Source: Adineta ricciae
Lineage: Eukaryota > Rotifera > Eurotatoria > Adinetida > Adinetidae
Length of the DNA: 64,000 bases
Assembly (NCBI GenBank): GCA_905250025.1
Contig: CAJNOJ010000037.1
Location: 248,001 to 312,000 of the forward strand
Direction of reading: 5' to 3'
Of this stretch, positions 24,615-36,908 are shown one piece after another. Each line of letters opens with the position of its first letter. The first letter of the stretch is position 1. Position numbers and translations under genes: made by a program. The notes beneath the pieces are model-generated. The model ran no database searches and was not told where the DNA came from. It saw only the letters and a program-made list of their open reading frames with translations.

Positions 24615-27600
24615 ATGAGAAAAATCAAACGGCTCCTGCACAAATTCTTCGGCGGTGTTGGCAATTTCTTTGCTATCATTATTTTAGTGTCAATCACTGC
24701 GATTTTTGTTAATACATATGTTCTTTCGACCCGAGAGTGTACGTTTGAATATCCAAAATCTGAACCACGTGAGAACGAATTTATGTTTAGCATCAAGTGC
24801 TCTTCGGAGTAAAAATTCTCAAGAGCCCTCTCTGGGTTCCAATGAAACACGACAAAGTTCAATGCAAGCAATTAGCCGGCCAACAACCGTAGATCCTGGT
24901 AAGTACCGTGTATTGGGAATGATTTCTTTTAAGAGTATTGACGTTGGTTTAGGCTGTGAAATCAATGAAAAATGTTCGAGCGATTCATTTGCATTCAAGG
25001 TTACTTCAGGAGACGGATTAAGTAAATATCCGTCGATATGTTTCAATAATAAGTTGTATGTCAAATAGAGACGGTTATTATGAAGTATTAAACTTCGAAT
25101 TGTATTTAGATTACTTGACAAGAGCTTAAAAGATTCGAAAGTCGGTCGTGGTCTTAATATCGTAGTAATCAATAGTACAACATTCGATGTAAAACTGACA
25201 GAAACATTTGATACGTATCTCGAAGGTAAGAATAGCGATGTTCACTTGAAATGAGAGTAACTTTGTGTTTCAGAAACATTCTTTTTGAGAGCTTTACGGC
25301 TTAATTTAACCGATGGTGATATTGTTATTATGGCTAGTTTTGACGAAATAACCTCCGGGTAAGAATAGATTGACATTAGTCCCTGATTATACGATCGGTG
25401 TTTTTTTTTCAGGTTGCGAGAAGCATCAATAGCGCTTTTAGAAAAATATGGTAGTCAAACAATAAAATTAGTAAAATATCGAGATTCGTTTGTCATGCTT
25501 GGTCAAAAAGGAATACCACGCGGGAAAGCAATTGAAATGGTACATATCTTCCTTTTCCAGATTGACTTCTGCAACACCCATATTTGTTTTCTATGCCTAG
25601 CATGTGAAGAAAGGCGGCCGTGAATACGCTGCAGCTGCGCGCATTGCTGGTTGCGCAACGTTTCCTTGTAAGTGTTTATTTATCGCGCTGTTTATTTTGA
25701 TAATTCATTATCTTTTTCGCTAAAAAGTGGGCAAAATAACGCCTATGGTATTGCCGAACGTCGAGATACATAAACAGGGAAATATAACAATCGGAACTTC
25801 GATCGAAAATTGTGGATTAACAGAAGTATGCAAATCCGATGAATTTTCTGTTCATGTCTACACGGGCAAAGATAATAATGATGAACCGAAAATCTGCGTG
25901 AACGGACAATATGTGATTTCCAAGGGAATTAACAATGCTGGTCGTGGTTTAAATATCGCTGTTGTGTCGCACAATAAAGAAGTCATTCGAATAGGACATT
26001 TTGATACATGGCAAGACGGTTAGATACATGCCAAAAGACATTCTTGATTGTAAACAAAGTTTGCTATTTAGATAGCACAAATTTAGAAATATTTCTTGAA
26101 AATCTGGAAGACGATGCTATCATTATTGTTGTCACTTTTGATGAAGCATCTTCGAAGTAAGTTGGCTGATGTCCTACGTTTGAAGAGATCTATTTCGTTA
26201 TCATTTAGACTGAGTCAACACAGCAGAAACTTATTCTTCGACCTTGGAAGTGCGACCATACAAAATTTGAAATATCGGGATGTTTGGGTTTTGATTGGCC
26301 AAAAAGGAATCAATGGTTTCAGTCCTTTCGAAGAAGTTCGTTCCTGTCGTGAAAAATGAACAACATTCACATGTTTATATGTTTAGATATCCTACGCGGG
26401 AACCGGATTTGCTTATGCACCGCCTATTGACAAAAAGATATGTGTTCCGAAAAAATGTTAGTAATAACGAACTTCTCTTGGATTCGTTACCGAATGTATT
26501 GTTTAGTACGAGGACAACCGATTCGACCTGATCCAATACCTTATCGTAATGATCTACGCCGAGACTTTTGCTCACGTTACGAAGATTATGGAGACTTCTG
26601 CAGTGGTAAGAATAGGATATTCTTTTCATAACATGAAATCGGCTTGCTATCTTTAAGAAACCAATGTTGACAAAAGTTTATCAGCTGTTCCGCTACTGAA
26701 TCGGACGTTAGAAGATAATCCAATATATTCAACACCGATTCTTGTCATTGCAGGTAGGTTTTGTATGTAATAAGTTTCGACAGTAAAATCTAGAAATGCT
26801 TGTACTTTGCAAGGCACTTCAAGCAATGCGCTTCGAATGTGTTTGGAAACGATTTTAATGCAACCGGGTGTCAATGCCGTAAATGTTATTGTATGAACAA
26901 ATACGTTGTTCTGTGTGGCAATATAGAGAAATATTTTTCAATGGGTTTAGGTCGCCATCGATGAGAAATCGACAGAACTATCTGCACTAGTGCAGCTATT
27001 CGGATTCAAAAACCTAACACTACCGTCTACTACGAACTACATGGGTAAATAAAATATTTTAATCCGAAAGAACATATTTGAACGAATGAATCTCTTCTAG
27101 AGTTTTATGAAAAAGCGATGAAGAGAACATGGGACTTATATCTAAAAAGCGTATGTTGTTCGAAGTAATTTATTGTCACTGTTCGCGTTTTATTTTAGGA
27201 CAAACTAATTGTGATTGAAGAAAATTTGCTTCTCTCACCAGATTTTCTCTATACACTTGCATTATTAAGTGAAGTATTTCGAAAAGACAAAAGCATCGAT
27301 GCTATACAAATGTGGAATCCGAATTGTAAGACTAGATCATCCTTGCTTTAGCATAAAATTCGTCTTCAAATTCTAGCGTTTGATATCGTCAATGGTTCAA
27401 TCGAATTAATCTATCGTGTCGACGATTTCTATGGCTTAGGTTATCTGATGAAACGATCATTTTACGACAAATCTATTAAAGATTCATTCAAACAATGTTG
27501 TTCGAAACGGTATTAGTAATCATGTTCGTTTTGTATGACGCAGTGGACTTTCCTTTCAGAGTTTGGGAAAAGTGGAGTTTTTCCGATCTGACAAGTTCGT

Positions 27601-28172
27601 TCTTGATGCCTGATGTATCGAGAGTATTCCGACGACCATTCGATGAAAATGAAGCGGATCGACAGAAATCTACCGAAACGCTGTTCAATCAAAAACGAAG
27701 AACAAATTTGTGAGTATTGCAATACAAATTCTCTAAAGTATTTCATTTCCTTTGTTCGTTTAGGGATCCATTTCCACCTCTGTCGAATATTGATACACTT
27801 CGTCAAAATAAATACGACGAGACGATCAAGACATCACTTTCATCTGCAACTTTGCTCAAATCATTGGACAAATGTAGTTCAATCAATACTTACATGCACA
27901 ATCTAATACAAAATCAAAATATGTATGCTAAGCAAAAATTCATTGTACTTGCTTTTTGAATCAAATCTATTCATAGATCACACATATTCAAACATGTATA
28001 TTCTCAACAATCAGTGGCGGATGTCTCATCACTCTTACCCGTTTTACCATGTTTTGGACTTCTTCCACAGGAAGTCTTTGGTTTATATCATGGTGTACTT
28101 CGCTTTAGTTCAAATAATAACAGTTTCTATCTTGTTGGTTCAAAATCACCTTTATTGAATACGAAATCTTAG
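24615..28172 (+). CDS. POMGNT1-like glycosyltransferase with two stem (ILEI) domains
   Basis: Type II Golgi protein related to protein O-mannose beta-1,2-GlcNAc transferase 1. The start exon gives a cytoplasmic basic stretch and a membrane anchor (FFAIIILVSITAIFVNTY). A 52-bp GTACGT intron then leads to DPGKYRVLGMISFKSIDVG, the first ILEI/PANDER-type stem domain (ending YRDSFVMLGQKGI). A second copy follows (PLGKITPMVLPNVEIH to YRDVWVLIGQKGI); vertebrate POMGNT1 has one. The linker FCSRYEDYGDFC and the GT13-like core follow (STPILVIAG, LIYRVDDFYGLGYLMKR, PDVSRVFRRPF), and the C-terminal CFGLLPQEVFGLYHGVL aligns with the human end. The metal motif is changed: human EEDLD reads EENLL, and human WDWDMW reads WSFSDL. 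Catalysis is therefore doubtful. The last exon ends at TAG 28170..28172. Confidence 0.85.
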
Positions 28173-28671
28173 AAAAGCAAGGCGAGTTTTGGTTTCCATC
28201 GAAGATTCTCTCGAACTGACTCGATTGAATCTTTCATGAGTAACATGATAATGATTGCTATTTATTCTAGTCGGCATATACTATCCTTTCCTTTAACATC
28301 TCCCGTAATGAATGTCACAATGTATTACATTCCATACAATTTCTTTCTTGTTTTTTTTTTTACTTCTATATTTATAAAATGTAATAAGTGATTGACCAAA
28401 TAATCTGTTTTTTTTCTCTCGTTTGCCTGTGTATATCTCTGTTGATATACTCTTATTCACAAAACATTCTCTTTTCCGAATAATTGTTATTATATATACG
28501 TGTGTATAAATAAACTTCTCAACTAGGAGCATAATGAATCAATTTTTAGCCGATAACAATACCATGTCATGGGACGAAAGTCACAATATGTATAGGGAAA
28601 GAAATTGTCACATCGATGTTGAATCATGAGCTCAACGTAATGATCGTCTTGTTTGTCTTCTAGATAGAACT

Positions 28672-31600
28672 ATGAATCTTCTTCGTTTATGTCATCGGTA
28701 TGAGAAATCGACGTGTGTTTGATGTTGTTGACTTCATCTTTTATTAGAATTATCAATCCAACACGATTTACACTAAATCGTCAATTGCAACAATTATCTG
28801 CTACACAAAGGTTACCGTCATCATCGGTTTCCGTCGGTCAGGAAATACATGGTTACATTGTTAAAGAAGTCCGTAGTGGGAAGTAGAACATAGGCTATAC
28901 TCTTGAATCTTCTCTTTAGGTTACACCAATACCTGAATTTCGTTTAACAGCCATCAAACTTCAACACAAGCTGACTGGTTGTCAACATTTGCATGTTGAT
29001 CGTGAGCATAAGAATAACGTTTGGAGGTTTGATATAGAAACACATGTGTATATGATATCTCTCTACTGCATACATTAGTGTGGCTTTTCAAACAACACCG
29101 AAAGATGATACGGGTGTTGCGCACATTCTCGAACATACTGCACTTTGCGGTTCGGAGAAATTTCCATGTCGTGATCCATTTTTCAAAATGACCAATCGAA
29201 GTATGGCAACATTCATGAATGCATTTACAGGTATTTCGATCGAACACTGTTTTCTGATAAATTAAAATGGTTCCTTTTTCACCTGTGTAAACATAGCCAG
29301 TGATTGGACAATGTATGCATTTTCTACCCAGAATCAAAAGGACTACTTTAATCTAATGTCTGTTTATCTCGATGCCGTTTTACATCCCAAGCTAGATGAA
29401 TACGATTTTATGTAAGGGCCCTTCATGAAAACTGACTTGAATAAGTTTTGTCAATGTATTCAATTAAGGCAAGAAGGTTGGCGTTTAGAACACGAAAAAC
29501 CCGATGATCCTAAGTCACCGATTGTCATCAAAGGTGTTGTATTCAATGAAATGAAAGGAGTATTCGTAAGTAATTACTTTGATCCTCATCTTCTATATAC
29601 ATATGCACATGTTCTGAAGAGCGACAGTCATCAAGTGTATGCGCGTCGAATACAAAATAATCTAATGCCAACATCGACGTATCAGTACGAATCCGGTGGT
29701 GATCCTGAAGCTATTCCGACGTTAACGTGGAATAATTTAAAAGAATTTCATGCAACACATTATCATCCATCCAATGGAAGGTACGAAGAAAAGAAAGATT
29801 CGATTAAGTTGAAAAAATTCTTCTACTGCAATTAGATTTTTCACCTATGGATCATTTCCATTATCCGATACGCTAGCATATCTCAATGAACATTTACAAA
29901 AATATAAACAACAGAAAACAAAAGAAAAATCCTCATCTCTTACGGAAGAAACACATTGGAATAAACCACGCTCGGTAAAGATTACTTGCTCGCCGCAATC
30001 ATTCGTGGTCGATCCAACCAAAACAACCACTGTCAGTGTTAGTTATCTATTAGGAAGGTACGGACCTTTACATTCGATATATGAACCTATCAGTCACTAG
30101 TTCTATTCTTTAGTATTCGCGATACATGGGAAACATTTCTCCTGAACATCGTCTGTTCATTACTTGTGGACTCGGAAAAATCGCCTTTCTATAAGAAATT
30201 GATCATTCCTAATATTGGTACAAACTATTCGCCTGACACCGGGTATGTATGCGAAGAATTTGCCCGTCCGTGAAGCTCGTACTCACGTTGAATCATAACA
30301 TGCGAAACATTAACTGCGTCATTAGCAGAAACGTATAAATAGAAACTAACAATTATTGCTATCTATCAGATCCAATCACCGATAAAGCAGTTATCTCGCG
30401 ATAATTTCGGACATTGCTTTGTTATTTCATATTTTTTCATCAATGAACTAGATTCGGACGTCATACGTTAAATACAACATTTCATGTCGGATTACAAGAT
30501 ATTGCTAAAGACGATGTCGATCGGGTTATTAAACTAATCGAAGAAACATTCGAAGAAGTAGCGAAGTAAATTTCCATTCGTAGAATATATATGATTGTTA
30601 GAAAATCTTGTCTATTTGAAGGCAAGGTTTCGAACAAAGTCAAATTGACGCTTTACTTCATCAATTTGAAATTGGTATTAAACATCAAGATGAAAACTTC
30701 GGCTTGAAAATTATTTTGGTTAGTAGTTCGTTTTTTCTCTGTGAAAATTCCTCATTTCATATTTAGGGTTTGATCTATTCGTGGATTCACGGCACAGATC
30801 CGATCGATAGTCTTCAAGTAACGAAGTATCTCGAAAGATTTAACGATGAAATGAAGAGCAATCCGAAATTACTTCAAGATATCGTCGAAAAACATTTTCT
30901 AGTTAGTAGGAAGAGAAAACGAAACGTTTTCGATTATTATCTTTTAATATTCTAATTAGAAAAATAATCACAAATTAATAGCAACAATGAATATCGACAG
31001 TGACTATGCAGAAAAGAAAAAACAAAGAGAATCTCAGCTTTGCCAACAATTACTGTCTCAATGTGAAAACAAACAATTGATCTATGACAAAGGTTGTTTT
31101 GATTTCATCTCAATGTCTGCATAAGCATGATAGTCGGCCTTTTCTCATCGTTTCTTAGGCTTAGAGTTACAAAAACGTCAATCGGCAGTCCAAAATGTGG
31201 ATGTTTTACCAACATTATCTATTGCTGACATTGATAAGAAGGTTATTCGTATTCCAATTATTCAAGGGCAAATAGGTAGATATGATATATCTATGAAATT
31301 GATGATTTATTGATTAGTTTATTTCTATAGGTAATACCTATGTTCAGCTATGCGAACGGCCAACAAATGGAATCACTTATTTCCGGTGTTTACTCAATAC
31401 ATTTCAACTACCGAATGAATTGAAGCCTTATTTGCCATTATTTGTTAATATTCTCACAAAGTGAGTTTTATTAGAACGATAAACAGAGAGAGAGAGAGAG
31501 AAAGAGATAGAAAGCGAGAAACTGAAACGATTTTTGTGCTTTTTTAAAACGATGGTGGGAGAAGAATGGGTGGACCGGATACACCATTATAGTTAATGCC

Positions 31601-31983
31601 ATGATTTAAACAAGCAACATAAGCAGGCAGTTGGTTTTGTTTGAAACGTGATGGACCAATTGTATGGTGATGTGATGGTTGATGCTGCTGTTGTGGTTGT
31701 TGATAGTGATCTTCATTAGGTATTTGAAGAAGGGGAGGAGTTCGCTGATGCTGATGTTGCCGCTGAAGTTGTGGAATTTGTCGAGAGCGATTGATAAATG
31801 GTTGTTGATGTTGTTGATGAGGACGAAGCGCGTCTCGCCTCATTGACACTGGATTGTTCTCGGGATGATATGCACCGAAAAATAGTGGTTGAGAATCTGC
31901 TTGTGGTTCGAATATATGGTTGTCAACTAACGGAGGTAATGCGAAGTTTTGCTGTTGTAGTGGTGGTACTTGCTGATGCAGAA

Positions 31984-32017
<34 letters not shown>

Positions 32018-34030
32018 TTGTTGTTGTTGTTGTTGTTGTTGTTGAGGTGGTGATGATGATAGTAATGATGAAATATCAAGAGGTGGATTTTGCTGCTGAT
32101 ATTGTTGATTATAATTATTAAAAAAATCATTGAATTGTGCTGACGACCAGAAATCGTTATTTGTTGTGTCGTTAACTGTTAGAGATTTCGTTGACGGTGC
32201 ATCGTGATGTTCAAGAAGATGATCAAACGACATTTGTGACCAGAGACCATTGGACAATGAATCATCGGATGTACCATTATTACCCAATTGGTCTGGCGAG
32301 AGACGAAACTGTGGATCAAACATGCGATCTTTTTGTTTTTCTCTCGTTATGATTGGAAATAAATAAGAAAGGAGAAGAGAACGAGATTCTTACAGGTATA
32401 TATACCTATGTGTCAGAAGAGAAAAAGAGAAAATACGCAACGAGCGTCATTCAACTGTAACCGTTCTTTACTCACATGAAATATGATGTTTGCTGTTATT
32501 TAGACTTGGCTCAAACAAATTTAATTATCTTGAATTATCGGAACAAATTGCTTTGAAAACTGGTGGGCTTAATGTCTCAACGCACTTAGACGAAAGTGCT
32601 TTTCGCATTGAAGACTATGAAGAAGTAAGTACAAAATTTGCAATTAAGAATCTCGTCTCCTAGCCACACTTAGGGAGTCATTCTATCATCCTATTGTCTC
32701 GATCGAAATCTGAATGCAATGTTCGATCTTTGGGAAGATATACTTCTTTATTTTAAGTATGAAACTTCCGGTACATATTCTTTCCGTTCAAAAATATGAA
32801 TTCTAATGATTTTAGTAAACAATTGAATCAATATGATCGATTAGAAACATTGATTAAAGGTCAAGCATCTGCATACGCTAATAGTGTGCATGAATCTGGT
32901 CATACATTTGCAATGATGCATTCAGCAAGTCAATATGGGCCTGTAGATCAAATGGCGGAGAGTCTTCATGGCTTAACACAAGTGAATCGAATGCAAGAAA
33001 TTGCTCGTTCGGAGAATTTTGATGATATTACCAAGAAATTGAGTCAAATTGCCGATCATATTCTGACAAAAAATTCATTACGGTAGGAGATTTAATCAGT
33101 GTTTGCATTTCGGAAAACTTGACTTGGTTCAGTTGCGCGTTGAATGGCGAAGCTAATGGCTTGAAGAATGGAATGGAACGATTGGAAACGTTTCTCGATC
33201 GACTACCTGGTTCATCAGCAAAAACACAACAAATTCGCTTTGAAGATGCCAATGCCATTCTCAAGAACGATTTCAAAACAGGACGAGTCAAACTTCCCAG
33301 TAAAACACATTTTGAAATGCCATTCGATGTCTTCTATGCTGGTCAATGTTACCAGAGTGTGCCTTATACTCATGAAGACTATCCCAAGTAAGTTTTCGAA
33401 AACGCTGCTCGTACGATGTACATAATCACTGGTTTAGGTTGTTGGTGTTAGCCAAATTGATGTTTAATAAATTTTTACTGCGCGAAGTTCGTGAAATTGG
33501 TGGTGCATATGGCGGCGGTGCTAATCTTCGAGGAAATCTATTCTCATTCTTTTCGTATCGGTAGGAAAAAATCACGCGGGGTGAAAAAGTATCTATGAGG
33601 AATATATTTTAGCGATCCTCATTCAGTCGAAACATTGAAGAGATTCGATCAATGTGTTGACTATTTTGTTAACGGTAAATTTACAGATAAAGATGTTGAT
33701 GAAGCCAAATTAGCGACATTTCAACAAGTAATAGATTTGTCTGACTTGAATCAAAGAATATGAACTCTGGAATTTTAGCTTGATAAACCGAAATCACCCG
33801 GTAGTCAAGGTATGACACAATTTTTGCATGGTATTAATGACGATATGAGACAGAAGAATCGTGACCGAATATTCGCCTGTGGAAAACAACATTTGATCAA
33901 TGTGACAGAGAAATATCTTCATAAGAAACCATACGCAGCAACAATTCTGGGTCCTGATAATCCAAAATTTGCTGTCGATGGAGAGTTCCGTCAAGTGAAG
34001 AATGTTCAAATGCCATCAATTGGAGAATAA
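28672..34030 (+). CDS. PITRM1: Presequence protease PITRM1 (M16C)
   Basis: Mitochondrial matrix metalloprotease that degrades cleaved presequences and amyloid peptides. The start exon MNLLRLCHR splices to [17 protein letters not shown], a plausible mitochondrial leader. The inverted zinc motif HILEH lies in [20 protein letters not shown], followed by PCRDPFFKM. Further conserved blocks are [107 protein letters not shown] and [11 protein letters not shown]. The gene has many short introns plus one of 1,043 bp (31461..32503) hosting an antisense gene, with phase preserved across it (ACA AA|A CTT). An acceptor (TCTTCTAG) lies 12 nt before the ATG. All hallmark residues are intact. Confidence 0.95.
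31544..32323 (-). CDS. Intronless Gln-rich protein nested antisense in PITRM1 intron
   Basis: A 259-residue frame with a proper ATG, wholly inside a 1,043-bp PITRM1 intron and on the opposite strand. The N-terminus ([14 protein letters not shown]) is acidic with aromatic spacing ([28 protein letters not shown]) like an activation domain. A run of about 20 glutamines (32038..31978, CAG/CAA mixed) follows, then Pro/His/Gln-rich sequence ending [10 protein letters not shown]. No folded domain is recognised. The non-repeat ends remain open and balanced in composition, which argues for a real protein rather than a repeat artefact, but homology is unknown. Possible roles are transcriptional co-regulator or an RNA-binding scaffold. 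Confidence 0.5.
31978..32043. repeat. Trinucleotide (CTG/TTG)n tract
   Basis: A run of GCTGCTGCT passing into TTGTTGTTG units on the plus strand. It encodes the polyglutamine run of the minus-strand nested gene and is likely length-variable between alleles. Confidence 0.85.
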
Positions 34031-34116
34031 AACCCGATATCCGTTATTTTTGTTAACACTCGCGTGTGTTTAGATCAATAAATGTTGAACTATCTTCAAA
34101 AAAAAAATCTTTTCGT

Positions 34117-34136
34117 TTTCTCTCAATACTTTTTAG
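34117..34136 (+). promoter_or_regulatory. Probable trans-splice acceptor before NR2C2AP
   Basis: A pyrimidine-rich tract ending ACTTTTTAG abuts the ATG at 34137 with no upstream exon in the 106-bp gap after the PITRM1 stop. A polyadenylation-like AATAAA lies at about 34077. Spliced-leader trans-splicing is known in bdelloid rotifers, so this fits an operon-internal acceptor. The inference rests on spacing and sequence only. Confidence 0.55.
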
Positions 34137-34743
34137 ATGACAACCGAAAAAGAAATCGAATTGAATGATACTCAATTGAGGTAGTTTTGATATACATTCA
34201 ACTCATGTCAATGAATATCTCTGTATGCATAGAGTTAGTTCGGTTTTGAATAAAGATAATAAAAACTATGGAAAGAAAAATTTAATTGATGGTAGTGAAG
34301 AAACTTGTTGGAATTCGGAGGCAGTAAGATGTTCAAATCTATGCATTTATCGTTATGATTGATCTTCAGGGTTCATCACAATGGATACAAATCACCCCTA
34401 CAACACCATTCGCATTGAGTAGCGTTGCTATAAAGTTTCAAGGCGGTTTTGCAGCGAAACGCTTCGCCGTAGAATGTCGACAAGCAGATGGAACATTTAC
34501 GTCAACGGCAGAGTTTTATCCTGATGACCATGGCAAATTACAAATATCCTTTTTCCGATTTTGTTTTCTTTCAATTCACGAAAATTTCTTCTAGGTTAGA
34601 ATCCTTAACACCTTTTAAACGTCTTTCGCCTTCCGACGACGCCACTGATCGATCAAGCTCCATTCCGATTGACATTCCACGACAGTTATGATACATTTGG
34701 AAGAATCATTATATACCTTTTGAAAATCTATGAGAATAAATAA
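34137..34743 (+). CDS. NR2C2AP: NR2C2AP homologue (discoidin-like small protein)
   Basis: Small protein of the TRA16/NR2C2-associated family with an F5/8C-like beta fold; the human protein modulates the nuclear receptor TR4. Four exons (34137..34180, 34233..34323, 34370..34543, 34621..34743) give 143 residues (human 139). Motifs are VSSVLNKDNKNYGKKNLID, EETCWNSEAGSSQWIQI, SSVAIKFQGGFAAKRF and FYPDDHGKLQ, then VFRLPTTPLIDQAPFRLTF and TFGRIIIYLLKIYENK, matching the human protein to its end. The last two blocks join only if an AT-AC intron of U12 type is removed; no GT-AG solution keeps the frame. The first two introns are ordinary GT-AG. Downstream partner of PITRM1 at 106 bp. Confidence 0.9.
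34544..34620 (+). other. U12-type AT-AC intron
   Basis: 77 bp, phase 0. The donor ATATCCTTT is the exact minor-spliceosome consensus. TCCTTAAC at 34602..34609 matches the U12 branch-site consensus (TTCCTTAAC) with its branch A 12 nt from the terminal AC. Removing it restores homology (KLQ|VFRLP) on both sides. Confidence 0.85.
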
Positions 34744-35375
34744 ATTGCACGATTCAAAAAACTTTTGAAATTTGTTACAGTTACCTTGACTATTAAAAGA
34801 GGAAAAACGTGTGCAGCATATGACCATTGTTATTATTCCTTCAAGGTCTTGATCACATTCATCTATCTGGTTTCCTTTCGACACTGTCATTTTCGATTGA
34901 ATATCAACAAAAGAAAGCGAGAATCTGATTTCTCTCGCGAAACTTTTACGTCATGTTCTTTCCCTTTTATCTGAACAAATAAGGCAGAAGGAGTTAAATT
35001 AACATAAATAAAATATTCAACCATGGTCAATTGATCACAGTAGAGAAAAAAGGTAGGTGAAGACTTGGAAAGTCAATGTTGGATATAGATGTACGAATGT
35101 TTATTGAAGAAAGAGGAAATTGACAAGGCAAGAAAAACGATGCACTCGAAATTGAAGTGAAAAAATACATGAAATAGAAGGCGAGAGAAAGCGTTATTGC
35201 TGACATTTGTTTGTTATTGTTACCATTTGACTGATCCCTGATTGCCCACTTGATTTGATCGGTTTCTTTTTGGCATTTTTCTTGAACGTCAAGCATCATT
35301 AAAATATTTCTCGTTTCACCCATAAATTTCTTTCTCTTCTCCTCTTCATTCCCCGAGATCGACGAGTAGAGTACG
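34744..35375. other. Intergenic region
   Basis: About 630 bp between NR2C2AP and the next plus-strand gene. It contains CT/AG-biased sequence and only spurious short frames. It probably holds the 3' end of the first gene and the promoter of the second. Confidence 0.4.
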
Positions 35376-36908
35376 ATGCGTTTAAAACTGCTTAGAAAAG
35401 AGCGGCCTGCTTTTGAAAGTCAAGGTAAAACATTCCCTGAAAAAAAAACGAATTTAATATTTCGGATTTGCAGGTGTTGTCGTTAACGGGAACCGAATCG
35501 ATCTTCCTGAAACCGATCTGAAATTGTCCAAACACCGTATAAACAAAAAGCTTCCCGTATTACCATCTCTGAATAACGACACATCACTAAGTCATGATAG
35601 CATTGCTCCTTCTAATCTATCGTCTCTGCAGGCCATAGAAGCAACTTGTTTTGATCACGGTATTCGTATAAATTTACATCCGGGAACCAATGTAAAACAT
35701 CAAAACAATCAAATCGAAAGAACTCCTTATCAACGATCGAAAACACCGAATAGATTGAGTGCTCCTCACTTGATCAATCGACAAACACGAGTATTATCTC
35801 CAACATCAACAACCGATTTTGAACACACGGAAATCTCGACTATTTCTCATATGCAACCGAATGAAATCGATCATCACCATGTCTATTGTTCGTCATCAAT
35901 CGTACCAACTGAGTACTTCGATCCATCAGATGACAAGTTAACCCTAGCAAAGCTAATTGGCAATGATCCTGATCTTGCTTATATGAGTTCTTTATTACTG
36001 AAAACGAATGCAATGTCATTCCATACGGATGTGAGCCATTATCGATTAGGCACTCGTTTTCCGTCGACAGTACACCGACATTCTCAACATTCGAATTCGT
36101 TGACCAGTCGTGATCCGATTGCATTCACCCCATTACCAGCGTCGTCTTTGAAAACAATCGAAAAAGACATTCTCAAACATGCATCACGTATTCGAACACG
36201 CCACCTACTCGAATCGTCCGCTCATCACCAGCCGCAGCAACTTAAAACTCCGAAATTACGTACAAAGGCAGACTCTTCTTCGGTTACAAATCCGTCAATA
36301 AAATTGAATCATTCGAATAAGCGTCAAAGCTCTGTGAAATCGTTCAAACCTGTCAGTTTAGTAAGTCCGGATAAAAACGAGCATATCAAGTTTTACGTGT
36401 TGTTTTCTCCTAGGAGCCTTTGGAACTTCTTCTAAAATCATCAATTCGATCGTCATCATCAACATCACATCCAACTTCATTATCGTCAAACGATATTCCA
36501 TCTTCAAAGAAAAAACGTCCCAAATCACGTACGATGCCATTAATCGTCAATGACAACACAAAGCGTAATGACATAAACACCAGCTTCACATCCGACGAAC
36601 ATTTTAAATCGTCGATATTAAGTGATGAGAGTTTATTGCTATCGAAAGCTCTTCCGGCAGATACAAATCTGAATGGCAAAACACCTAAGTCGAACTCATT
36701 TGACTCAGGTTGTGATGATCATAGTAGTAATTGCAGTGGAGATAGCCAAACTCGAACATCTTTCAGCATTAATCACGGATTGTTGAGTTCTAATCCATCG
36801 GTTCAATTCAACAGTGTCAGCAGCACACGCCGTTCACATACCAGCAAAAAGGTTTCCTTCGAGGATCAATCGTTGACTGTAATTATTACCAAGTCTATCT
36901 ACGTTTAG
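35376..36908 (+). CDS. Disordered Ser/Thr/His-rich protein, possibly 5' part of the channel gene
   Basis: Starts at ATG 35376 (MRLKLLRKERPAFESQ), splices through a short GTAAAA..GCAG intron to VVVNGNRIDLPETDLK, and runs through a long polar exon. A second intron (GTAAGT..CCTAG near 36362..36414) leads to PLELLLKSSIRSSSSTS, SSKKKRPKSRTMPLIV and SKKVSFEDQSLTV before a stop. There is no recognised fold; basic clusters and phosphorylatable Ser-Pro-like sites abound (LSPTSTTDFEH). It may be the cytoplasmic N-terminal part of the ligand-gated channel that follows on the same strand, because the next exon (from 37337) needs an upstream exon and continues the same composition. I could not find a phase-compatible junction, so the two are listed separately. 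Confidence 0.5.

Noticed and set aside
31798-32121. Ala/Val-rich plus-strand frame across the trinucleotide tract
   Set aside because: It is the complement of the polyQ repeat read in another frame; the minus-strand frame has the ATG and non-repetitive ends.
34544-34690. Frameshift inactivating the NR2C2AP homologue
   Set aside because: The apparent frame change is explained exactly by a U12 AT-AC intron with matching donor, branch site and acceptor.
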